A stretch of DNA of 64,000 nt, from NCBI RefSeq assembly GCF_004664715.2, contig NC_051063.1:141673819-141737818 (forward strand), in the 5' to 3' direction. The stretch is from Peromyscus leucopus. Lineage: Eukaryota > Chordata > Mammalia > Rodentia > Cricetidae. The notes below the pieces were generated by a model. The model did not search any database and was not told the DNA's origin. It worked only from the letters and a program-made list of their open reading frames with translations. The translations under genes and the position numbers were made by a program. Shown here piece after piece: positions 11,369 to 20,166 of this stretch; within the stretch, counting starts at the first letter, position 1, and each line of letters opens with the position of its first letter.

Positions 11369-11766
11369 CTAGGGGATATCTTTCTATACACTGTGAATAT
11401 ATGTTGTTCCCATTGGTTAATAAATAAGCTGCTTTAGCATATGGCAAGGCAGCTTAGTGGCAGGTGAGAAACCCAAGGAGAGAGACAGGAAAGAGAAAGG
11501 CAGAGTCTGAGGAGAGATGCTAGTCTGCTGCCCAAGGAACAACATGCCAGCAGACCAGTAAGCCATGGAGCATGTGGCAACATATAGATTAATAGAAATT
11601 GATTAATTTAAAGTATAAGAGCGAACTAGCAAGAGGCTGCCATAGTTCGTAAATAATATGAGCCTCTGTGTGTTTACTTGGGTCTGAAAAGTTGCAGGGT
11701 TACAGGTGAGAGAGATTTGTCTGGATAGTGGAGGGCCAGGCAAGACTGGAGAAACTTTTGACTACA
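11369..11766 (+). mobile_element. LTR, RMER17-like, sense
   Basis: Begins about AGGGGATATCTTTCTATACA, then TGTGAATATATGTTG and CATTGGTTAATAAATAAGCT, and ends AACTTTTGACTACA. Its U5 half (AGTAAGCCATGG..., TTAATTTAAAGTATAAGAGC) is related to that of the LTR at 9479. It could be a divergent 3' LTR or an independent solo LTR. The start is uncertain by a few bases. The name rests on memory of the rodent consensus. Confidence 0.65.
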
Positions 11767-12005
11767 GGATATCTTTAAAACAAAGATGCACAAATGCCTG
11801 AAATATACATACAACAATGTTCAAAATCTTTAGCCAAATTAAAGTGAGTTAAAGCATGGAAACATATCATGAAGAAATACAATTGTGGGTTTACATACAG
11901 CCCTTCAAAACAAGCTTAATTATGCAGCCATAGCTGTGTGGCCTTATTTTTACATGCTCAATTCTATTCGATTAGCTTGCAGCTCTGGTTTTGTGTCAGT
12001 GCCAT

Positions 12006-12046
<41 letters not shown>

Positions 12047-12735
12047 CTGTTCCCATGACTCTGTAATAATTTGAGGTCAAATATTTTGAGACTTAGCATT
12101 GCTCATTCTGATACGTGTCCATCACCTGGCTAGCTAGGGTCTTCTATGCTTCAGTATGAATCTAGAGATTGTTTTTCTAGTTCTGAGTAGAGTATCATTG
12201 GAATTTGAAGATTGAGTTGAATGTGCACATCGCTTTTGGTAACATAGTCATTTTCACAATGTTAATTGTGCCAAACCATGAGCATGGAGGAGGGTGCCTT
12301 TTTATCTTCTCTGGTCTTCTTCTATTTCCATTTTCAATGTCTTGATGGTTTGACTGTATAAAGTCTTTGATTTTTTTAAGTTAGTTATATTCCTAGAGTT
12401 TTGTCGTTGTTGTTGTATATGTGTGCTTAAGCTCTTGTGAATGAGATTCATTCCTTCTAATTTCTTTCTCAGCAGGATAGTTGATATATAGAAAAGCTAC
12501 TGGTTTCTGTATGCTGACTTCCCACCCTACTCTTTGACTGGAAGTGTTTTGTAGGCATTAGAGTTTCCAGTGGAGTTTTTAGGTTCTTTTGAGACTAAGG
12601 CCATGTTATCTGTAAACAGGAATAATTTGATTTCTTTTTTTCCTATTCTAACTCTTTTTGGTTTATTTCTCTAGCTAAAAGTTCAAGCACTGTATTGAAT
12701 AAGAGTGAAGTGAGAAGTCTTGTCTGGTTCTGCAT
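11767..12735 (-). mobile_element. L1 ORF2 3' part, antisense
   Basis: From about 11930 the sequence reads as reverse-complement rodent L1 ORF2: GGTTTTGTGTCAGTGCCATG, CCATGACTCTGTAATAATTTG, AAAGTTCAAGCACTGTATTG. 11767-11930 may be L1 as well but is too diverged to call. It is interrupted at 12736 by an MaLR-like LTR and continues at 15003. Confidence 0.7.
12007..12046. repeat. T40 homopolymer inside antisense L1
   Basis: Forty T in a row directly after TCAGTGCCATG and before CTGTTCCCATGAC. It lies inside the L1 coding match and not at an L1 3' end. It therefore looks like an expansion or an inserted oligo(dA/dT) tract. Confidence 0.9.
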
Positions 12736-12949
12736 TGTCTAAGTCAGGTTTTTATTGCTGTGAAGAGACACCATGACCATGGTAATTCTTGAAAAGGAAA
12801 ACATTTAATTGGGGCTGGCTTAAAGTTTAGAGGTTTAGTCCATTATCACAATGGAGGGAAGCTTGGTGACATGCAGGCAGACATGGTAGCTGAGAATTCT
12901 ACATCTTGATCCTCGGGCAGCAGGAAGAAACCTTGAGCCACACTGGGCA

Positions 12950-13524
12950 TGTAGCTTTAGAGTTTTTTCTGCCTTGCCCACAGTCAGGACAAACCTCTGC
13001 CACCCGCCAGTCCCACAGCCGCTCAGACCCAACCAAGTAAACACAGACACTTATATTGCTTTCAAACTGTATGGCCGTGGCAGGCTTCTTGCTAACTGTT
13101 CCTTTATCTTAAATTAACCATTTCCTTTTATCTATGCATTGCCACGTGGCTGGTGGCTTACCGGCGACTTCACATGCTTCTTGTCATGGCGGCAGCTGCA
13201 GTGTCTCTGGTCATGGCGGCGGCTGCAGCATCTCTGGTCATTGCGGTGGCTGCAGCAAGTCCTTCTGCCCTCCTGTCCTTTTATTTCTCCTCTCTGTTAG
13301 TCCCACCTATCTTTCCTGCCTAGCCACGGCCGATCAGGTTTTATTTATTTATCAATCAGAACAACTTGACATACAGACCATCCCCCAGCACAGCCAAGTG
13401 CAGACCATCTCAAACACCTGCACTCAGGCCCATGGTCCTAATCATCCTCTATATGGACCTGCTGGGTAACGCCACAAGGAACCCAAGAAGGGCTCCCACA
13501 GGACATACAAATCATCCCACAGCA
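12950..13524 (-). mobile_element. 3' LTR of the antisense ERV
   Basis: On the minus strand it starts TGCTGTGGGATGATTTGTAT directly after the polypurine tract and ends CTCTAAAGCTACA. It carries AATAAATAAAACCTGATC, the GCCGGTAAGCCACCAGCCAC block shared with the LTRs at 9479 and 19080, and three short GC-rich repeats (GCAGCCGCCGCCATGACCAG-like) near 13160-13260. An insertion sits at 13373-13500. Confidence 0.8.
13373..13500 (-). mobile_element. LTR fragment inserted in an LTR
   Basis: This 128-bp piece is nearly the same as the start of the LTR at 11014-11368 (minus strand TGTGGGAGCCC... to GCTGGGGGA). It is bounded by TGACAT (13367-13372) and GGACAT (13501-13506), a likely 5-6-bp target duplication. 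It is therefore a second-layer insertion that has lost its 3' two thirds. Confidence 0.6.
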
Positions 13525-14844
13525 CTTCCCCCTTTTTTTTTTTTTAAAAAAGGAAGGTTTTAACTTTTACACATCTCCAAAGCCAGCTTGGTATATTTGG
13601 GAATTTGGGCGTAGCTTCTCTTAACTACTTCCTGCTGGAGGGGGGCGCTGTATCTTATGGGGATACAAAGAAAATTTTAGGTTCATGGAGTAGTCCGTGA
13701 GACCGTATCATCTGAGCCAGTTGCCTTGAAACGATTCTGGATGTTGGATCATCTGGGCCATGGTGTCATCGGAGACCTTTCAGGTGGTCTTGGCTGGTCA
13801 AACCTGATGTATCTTAATCTGGAACAAATCCACAGCCTCTGGCTTTCTGTGGAAACAAAAGCAGAATCTCCTTTCCAAAGCAACACATCCTTAGACATAA
13901 ATTTCAAAATTGAAATACCTTCAAAATATACACATTGATTTAACTGAGCAGTCTCTACAATCACATGTCTTTCTGCAGTTAAAAATCCCAAAGACAACAC
14001 AATCCAGACTCTCTGTGTGATATCCATCTTTACATGGCTTATTTTTTATATTACTTTTACTTTCTCTTTAAAGACTTTATTTTTTTTAAACTTTCTATTT
14101 CTTTTTATAACTGTCTATGTTCCTTTTCCTCTCTCTTCCAAGCCTATGTACATTTTTACACACATTGTAAAGCATTTAAAGTCTTGTTCCATCTGAATCT
14201 GTCTTATTGCAAACTTATTGCTTTAAACTGTAGCCTTCTAAGCCTGAAACAGCTCTGTGGCTGCTGGCTCCGCCCACCTCAGCTTCCCAACATGGCGGTG
14301 GTACGTTTTCCACCAGCTCTGGGAGCCATCGTGGGTCTGTGCTTTTATCCAAGCAGTGTGTAGCCCAGAAACCTTTTTTGTTTTGTAACTAGCAAAGGCT
14401 AAATCCACCACACAGCTTAATGTGCCACTTGCAGAGGCCTCATTCCCGCCATACTGCAGGTCAAGCACACACACTAGGAACCCGCCAGTAACTCAAACCG
14501 GCGGCTGCCGCTCATTTCAGAGAGAGAATTAGGAACTGTGGGGCGTTTACCGACGTCACCGTTCCTGGAGAACTTAAAGACGTCACCGCTCCGTGTGTTG
14601 AGTTCTGAATCCTCTTTACCACCACGTGAGGATTCTTCTCAGATCACACTTTATTGGAGCGCCTCTTGGTTAAGGGACTTTGTCTTTAGTATATATATAT
14701 ATATTTTTTTTCTTTTTTAACACCGGCCTTTATCCCTGTTCATTTGTCCTTTTTCTTTAGTCCCTCTTTTTTTTCTTCCCTTTTTTTCTTTAGCCCTTTT
14801 TTCTTTAGCCCTTTTTTTCTTTAGCCCCATGTTCGGGCGCCATT
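13525..14844 (-). mobile_element. Interior of the antisense ERV, with PPT and PBS
   Basis: The polypurine tract is 13525-13551 (minus strand A-run then GGGGGAAG). The primer-binding site is 14831-14842 (minus strand TGGCGCCCGAAC, tRNA-Lys type). 13560-14500 is homologous to the plus-strand element at 9.96-10.79 kb. Near the 5' end (14550-14590) two copies of GGTGACGTC occur in minus orientation, with an AATAAAG and T/C-rich stretches, possibly a relic of an older promoter. No intact retroviral gene remains. Confidence 0.75.
13749..14027 (-). pseudogene. ERV remnant ORF, possible integrase C-terminal piece
   Basis: A 92-codon frame, same length as and collinear with the one at 10283-10561 on the other strand. 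Its residues about 47-66 (KDVLLWKGDSAFVSTESQRL) followed by WICSRLRYIRF show the integrase-C-terminus-like pattern. The R-G of the core has become G-D here. The N-terminal region is hydrophobic (VWIVLSLGFL). Two independent copies keep the frame open, but no complete enzyme is present. Confidence 0.45.
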
Positions 14845-15002
14845 TGTAGCTTTAGGGCATGGCTTGAACATCTGAAACCCCAAGCCCCACCCCCAGTGAC
14901 ACATCCCAACACTGCCACATCCATTCCAGCAAAGCCACACCTCCCAACAGTGCCACTCCCTGTGAGCCCAGGGTGGAGGGCATCTTCCTTCAAACCACCA
15001 CA

Positions 15003-15285
15003 TTTTTTTTTAAAAAAAAGTTCTTAGTTTCCCATTTACTTTAAGTTATCTTTAAGTTTGTCACTTACAAACTTTGTTCAATTGGAGAATCTCTCTACTC
15101 CCAGTTTCTTTGAGACTTCTAGCAGGAAAAGATGTTGATCTTTGCCAGACTTCCCCTGCATCTCCTGAGAAGATATTGTGATATCTGTCCTTAAATCAAT
15201 GTATGTACTGCATTATATATACTGATTTAGCCAACCTTGCATCCCAGAATGAAACTACCTAAATGAATATGTGATCTTGAGCAAC
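15003..15285 (-). mobile_element. L1 ORF2, antisense, continuation
   Basis: Continues the antisense L1 that ends at 12735: CCCCTGCATCTCCTGAGAAG and AGCCAACCTTGCATCCCAGA are reverse-complement L1 ORF2. It changes orientation at about 15285. Confidence 0.65.
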
Positions 15286-15690
15286 CATTATGGAAATCAG
15301 ATAAAGGCTTTGCAATAAAAAAAAAAAAAAAAAAAAATCCTAAAACTAAAACTACAATATGACTCAGTTATACTACTCAGGTTAATATCCAAACTATTTT
15401 AAATGTACATAGCACAGATACTTGCATATCCATGTGCATTACTGCCCTGTTGCCAATAGCCAAAAACTGGTAAGAGCCTAGATGTCTAGAAATATGGATA
15501 AAAAAAAATGTGGTGTGTGTACACAATGGAATTTTATGCAGCCTTAAAGGAACCTAAAATCAGGACATTTGCAGGAAAATGGGTGAAAATGGACCCTATT
15601 ATGTGAAGCTAAATAATGAGAGTCAGAAAGATGAGTGATGCAGACTTTCCTTTCTATGTGGGACCCAGGTTTAAATACATAGACATGTAT
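15286..15690 (+). mobile_element. L1 3' end, sense
   Basis: AAACTACAATATGACTCAGTT, AAAATGTGGTGTGTGTACACA, ATGGAATTTTATGCAGCC and CAGGAAAATGGGTGAAAATG match the end of rodent L1 ORF2 in sense. An A-run is at 15318-15338. With the antisense piece to its left it forms the structure expected of a 5'-inverted L1. Confidence 0.7.
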
Positions 15691-16259
15691 GTGCACATTC
15701 ATACACACTCCTACGTCCAGGTTGATTTAGAGACACACTTTTAATTCCTCAAAGGAAACAAAAATATTATGTTCTTAGCTAATTCATGTCTGGAGGAAGA
15801 AAAGGAAACATGCAAACATGGCAGCAGTCATTATTACAGATATGCAGTAACGGGAGCATCAGCAGCAAACAAATCAGAAAAGTAGGGAAACAGATATATT
15901 TCACCTTGAATGCTAACATAAATCATTTTTAATGCCGTTGTCTTATTTTGAAATATTTTTCTTTTAAATTAAGTTTAGGTTAACATAAAGTAATAGGATT
16001 TATTGGGCCATTTAAATACATGTGAATCATTACACTTTGTTTTAATCCATCCACTTCCCTAACCCTTGTCCCATCTCCCATTCCATATGGTATCCTTCAT
16101 TCCTTCTAAATAATCTGCCCTGGACTTTCATGTGACATGTGTCCCATATTTTCCCTCTTTTGCCTCCTTCCCTTGAGATGCATTCCTTTCCTCTCATAAC
16201 AGTTCCTCTTTCTAGCTCTCTGACATACACAAATACATAGACACAGGCATGCGTTCGTG

Positions 16260-16282
16260 CACACACACACACACACACACAC
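16260..16282. repeat. (CA)n microsatellite
   Basis: About eleven uninterrupted CA units. Confidence 0.95.
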
Positions 16283-17370
16283 AGTAGATGGGCTAAGGAA
16301 ATGGGATTCTTAACAGGCTGTATATTTTTTCCTAGTGAGGGTTAATTATCAATAATATTCATAAATGAGATGATTCATACATCACCCCTATACCATCAGA
16401 TAGATGCAAGACAAGGGCCAGCATGGTTTTTCTAAGCAGAGGACTCTGAGTGGATAAATTACTTTGGAAATCCACGTGTCCTCTCATTCTACTTGATTTT
16501 CTTTTTAAATCATGTTCATATTTTAATCTGGACACAAAATTGTAGTAGCCATGAAATTTGCTTCAGCCTTCCAGAATTCTTTTCCAAAAACCACAAATGT
16601 ACAACTGGGGACAATTCTCTGAAATATAGTAGATGTCTAAACTACCAGGAAGACAATCATTAGGTGAAAACTTTCCCATTGCCACGGAGCTTTCTAGAAT
16701 CCATTGCTGTTACCATTGCAAAGTCATTCCCTCATCAATATCTATTCAAAGCATCTAAAAACAAATTTTAATCAAATTTGCTATAGGGAATAGAGTACTG
16801 AATTTAATCTTGCTTCCAAAATACACTTTGGGCTGCACAGCTTGAGACACATGAGGCTTCATAACAGTTGTCTAACTGGGAGAATATCTTAGTTCTCTTG
16901 AGGAGCTGCCTCACATGTCCCACAGCAATAAATACAAGTAAATCGACATTAGCTAGTTATTTACTCTAGTGATGTCTAGACTTGGGTGAGCCTCAAGCTC
17001 TCTAGGGAAGCATTGCTCTCTTCCTGCTCTTCCTGGAACAGGCTGGGTTCAGGGCAGTATAGAAACCTTATTTAAAGGTGCCCTAAGCTTGGCTAAGGAC
17101 ACTAGCAAGCCCTTAACTCCTCTGTTCTTATACTCTTTTCTCTGAACACTAGGAAACTTGGTCGTCAAAGGACTCCTGAACTTTAGCAAAGTCATGAGTC
17201 TACAACTCTGTCCCCAACTATTCCTTTTGATTTTGACCTTTTGACCTTGCTAAGATAGGCTCCAATTTTCATTTTAAAAAATAAATGGTGAAATAAACAT
17301 ATAATTTATGGATTGCATAAACTAGTGGCTTAGATGGAATTTGTTTAGATGCTGCTTAAAAAAATGAACT

Positions 17371-17396
17371 AAAAAAAAAAAAAAAAAAAAAAAAAA
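17371..17396. repeat. A26 homopolymer
   Basis: A run of 26 A after ATGAACT. It could be the tail of an unrecognised retroposed sequence upstream on the plus strand, but I see no parent sequence. Confidence 0.85.
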
Positions 17397-17554
17397 CCAG
17401 AATCAGTTAGATTAAGGGAACAACTTAAACAAACAGGAGCCAGTCTGAAACATGTCTCAGTGAACCTCTATACAGGCAAAATTGCCATTCTGATGCCACA
17501 GAGCTTTACCTAGAGACTTACACTTTTAGTATCAATGAATTTTTTTGCACCTGC

Positions 17555-17634
17555 CCACCACACACACACAAACACACACACACATATACACACACACACA
17601 AATAAGTAAATATATAAATAAACAAACAAACAAA
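17555..17634. repeat. (CA)n and (AAAC/AAAT)n compound repeat
   Basis: Interrupted CA units followed by AAAC/AAAT-type units. Confidence 0.9.
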
Positions 17635-18256
17635 ACTATAACAGAGTTGAAACTAGAATAACAATTAGCTTTGTAACCTCTTCTGAGACTCATGTCTCTT
17701 TGCCTGCATTCCACCCTTCCTCATCACTTAGTATTACCCTTCTTTCATTCCTTTCTAAATGTCTTGGTTTGCCCATGCTCACATCTATTTACATATAAAT
17801 GCATAGATATTATAGGTAGGATCTGAATATAAGAGTGAACAGGCACTTTTTTTTCCCCATTTGAGTTTCTTTGACCTAGCTTAAAATTATATATTCTAAG
17901 TCCCTTCATTTTCATACAAATTTCATGATTTTAATTTTCTTTGTTAACAGAACAGTATTCCCACTCTATGCTATTTTATGAAGTGCAAAGAAAAACAGCT
18001 CCATGAAGGCCATAGCTATTCAGGAAACCTACTTAGCCAGAGCTGTCACTAAAAAGACCAGTCCCCTGGTGGTATAGATGTCACATGAGGGCTTCCTCCT
18101 CAAGTGCAGTTTCATCTGAGAGTGAGTACAAAAGTAGGAAAAATGAATCCACATTTATGTACCTTGATAAATCCTCTTAGAAATATGGAAGAGGGGCAAC
18201 ATTTTAAGACTGTAAAAAGTTTGTTGTAGGTGAGAAGGAAGAATACACAGCTAAGT

Positions 18257-18296
18257 TGGAATGTAGCTCAGTATAGCGTGCTTGCCTTGTGCAAGG
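18257..18296 (+). repeat. ID-type SINE fragment
   Basis: GGAATGTAGCTCAGTATAGC, then GTGCTTGCCTTGTGCAAGG, match the head of the tRNA-Ala-derived ID element. No tail remains. Confidence 0.6.
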
Positions 18297-18680
18297 ATAA
18301 AATGGTCAAAGTTGGAAAGAGAATCATGCTTTGACCTTTTCTGTGACACAGAAAATGACATGGCTCTACCATGTCTGCTCTTGGTACTGTGGACATTTGT
18401 TTGTTTGTTGTTTGTTAGTGTAAGCATTGAGAGGGTGCATCCCATGAACTTCTCACTTCTGTGGCCTCTCAGAAGCAAATTAGCAAAAATTTCTGGAAGT
18501 TACTTGGCAGAATTATGCCCACAGAGGCTAGTTCTGGTCTCATGATTCTTTTTTCCCCTTAATCTGAAAAAACAAGCTCTTTTTATAGCATGTTTACAAG
18601 GTGTAAGGGGGGACAGAGTTGGCTGTAAACACTTCAGTGTAGGACTGTTTAGTCTACAAGAGTCATTTTTTAAAATTATA

Positions 18681-18685
<5 letters not shown>

Positions 18686-18727
<42 letters not shown>
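18686..18727. repeat. (GT)n microsatellite
   Basis: About 20 uninterrupted GT units. It forms the A/C-type tail of the antisense SINE that follows. Confidence 0.95.
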
Positions 18728-18728
<1 letters not shown>

Positions 18729-18734
18729 ATGCTT

Positions 18735-18880
18735 ATATGTGTATATGTGCTATTGCATATGAGTGGAGATCAGAAGAGAACTAACTGCTAGGATGTTCTT
18801 TCCTTCTACCATGTGGGTCCCTTTGATCATCAAACTTGGTAGCAGCTTCCTTTACCGACGGAACCATGTGGCAGGCCCTA
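18735..18880 (-). repeat. B4/B3-type SINE, antisense, old
   Basis: TCCTTCTACCATGTGGGTCC, GATCATCAAACTTGG and CCTTTACCGACGGAACCATG match the reverse complement of a rodent tRNA-type SINE body with its (GT)n tail on the left. Confidence 0.55.
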
Positions 18881-19079
18881 AAAGGTCACTCTTAAATTGG
18901 AGAAAGGAGGCAAGATGGAGGTGATCAAGACACTTTCAAATGCCAAAAGAGAAGGTGAAGCAGACTGAATGATGTGAACTTTTCTGCCCTGCAGGATCTT
19001 CCACTGGATATCAGACTAGGCTACTGAAGTTGGAAGATCATGACAACACAAGCCTTCCACTGCCCATTTGCTACCAGAC

Positions 19080-19442
19080 TGTTTCTGGAGGGCTTCTCTC
19101 CAGGATCCCCAAGCCCTGCAGTCCCACAATCCACGTATAAAATAATCACTCAGACGCTTATAATACTTATAAACTGTATGGCCGTGGCAGGCTTCTTGCT
19201 AACTGTTCTTATATCTTAAATTAACCCATTTTTATAAATCTATACCTTGCCACGTGGCTGGTGGCTTACCGGCGTCTTCACATGCTGCTTGTCTTGGCGG
19301 TGGCTGCAGTGTCTCCCCCTCAGCCTTCCGCTTCCCAGAATTCTCCTCTCTCCTTGTCCCACCTACTTCCTGCTTGGCAACCTACTTCCTGCCTGGTCAC
19401 TGGCCATCAGTGTTTTATTTATATAGAGCAATATCCACAGCA
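19080..19442 (-). mobile_element. Solo LTR, ERVK-type, antisense
   Basis: On the minus strand it begins TGCTGTGGATATTGCTCTAT and ends CCCTCCAGAAACA. It matches the LTR at 9479-9824 along its length (ACACTGATGGCCAGTGACCA, GCCGGTAAGCCACCAGCCAC). It is flanked by CCAGAC (19074-19079) and CAAGAC (19443-19448), a 6-bp duplication with one change. Small ORFs inside it are not genes. Confidence 0.87.
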
Positions 19443-19902
19443 CAAGACTCCTACAGGCAAGTATCTTCTGAAGTAAGAAGGGACAGCCAAGCATGGAAAG
19501 TCGGCCATACATCTTCTTTGTTGTAGCTGTAATTGAGACACGGTAAGTTTGTGGTGTCCTACCCTGTCTTCCCTGATGAGGTTAGGATTCAGTGTTAACG
19601 GAGAGAAAACAAAGAGAAGCTTGTCTTGAAATCTTAAGCACTGATGAAACGGTGGGGGATTGGGGTGGGAGTCTGTTAACCCCTCTCTCTCACATGCTTC
19701 AGCAATTTTGCTGTATGTATTTTACACCTATGTACACCCTCACTGAAAGAATGTAGAAAACATGTAAGACATGTGCCTTTGGGGGATGGTGACAGTATTT
19801 GCATACCACACACAGAATTATAGCTTGGAAAAAGCTATATGTCTAGCTGCTTCAGTAAGAAATGCTTCATACTCAATTAAATATGACATTTTTTACACCG
19901 TG

Positions 19903-19930
19903 TATAATGGTACTTAATGGTACCATTATA
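19903..19930. other. Perfect 11-bp inverted repeat
   Basis: TATAATGGTAC at 19903-19913 and its reverse complement at 19920-19930 with a 6-base loop. Function unknown, and it may be chance in A/T-rich DNA. Confidence 0.7.
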
Positions 19931-19997
19931 ATAGTACTTAAATGACATTTATATCATGCTGCCCCTGGTATATTTGGGGTTCAGGGCAGGACCCCTA

Positions 19998-20166
19998 TGG
20001 TGATATTTAATTCGTGCACCCCAATAAAGTTTATCTGAGGATCTGAGAAAAATCTAGCGGTAAGAATGTGGCTGGCTTCTTTCTGCTTCCCTGATCTCTC
20101 AGTTTTTACCCCCATATCTGGCTCTGGGTTTTTTATTAATAAGACCGTTTAGCAATTTGTCTTACA
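19998..20166 (+). mobile_element. Partial solo LTR, same family as 8909-9271
   Basis: Starts TGGTGATATTTAATTCGTGC, has CCCCAATAAAGTTTATC, and ends TTAATAAGACCG...TTACA. The 3' half (GTGGCTGGCTTCTTTCTGCT, CATATCTGGCTCTGG) matches the LTR at 8909. The middle of the LTR is deleted. Confidence 0.6.

Larger units (their letters stand above)
12950..14854 (-). mobile_element. ERVK-type element, antisense, one LTR plus a 10-bp LTR remnant
   Basis: Flanked by GGGCAT at 12945-12950 and 14855-14860, which interrupts and duplicates six bases of the host MaLR-like LTR (the duplication is five or six bases, since one T can belong to either side). On the minus strand the order is: 10 bp of LTR end (14845-14854), spacer TT, primer-binding site (14831-14842), interior (about 1.3 kb), polypurine tract (13525-13551), full 3' LTR (13524-12950). 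Gag and most of pol are missing. Retained target duplication with almost no 5' LTR is unusual. Confidence 0.85.
12736..15002 (-). mobile_element. ERVL/MaLR-like LTR, antisense, split by an ERV insertion
   Basis: The two pieces 12736-12950 (TGTCTAAGTCAGGTTTTTAT, ACACCATGACCATGG, CATTTAATTGGGGCTGGCTT) and 14855-15002 (CCAACAGTGCCACTCCCTG, TTCAAACCACCACA) join into one LTR of the family also found complete at 37504-37930 and 51946-52407. It was inserted into L1 first and then split by the ERV at 12950-14854. Its own target duplication could not be confirmed. Confidence 0.75.
15691..18250. other. Mostly unassigned, with simple repeats
   Basis: Apart from microsatellites and an A-run (listed separately) I see no gene. 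15960-16110 might be a diverged L1 3' UTR, antisense. The short frames over (CA)n at 16042-16278 and 17532-17714 are repeat artefacts. Confidence 0.45.

Noticed and set aside
11370..11782. GGATATCTTT on both sides of the LTR as a 10-bp target duplication
   Set aside because: The left copy lies inside what I remember as the LTR's own 5' end (GGGGATATCTTTCT...), so the match is probably chance.
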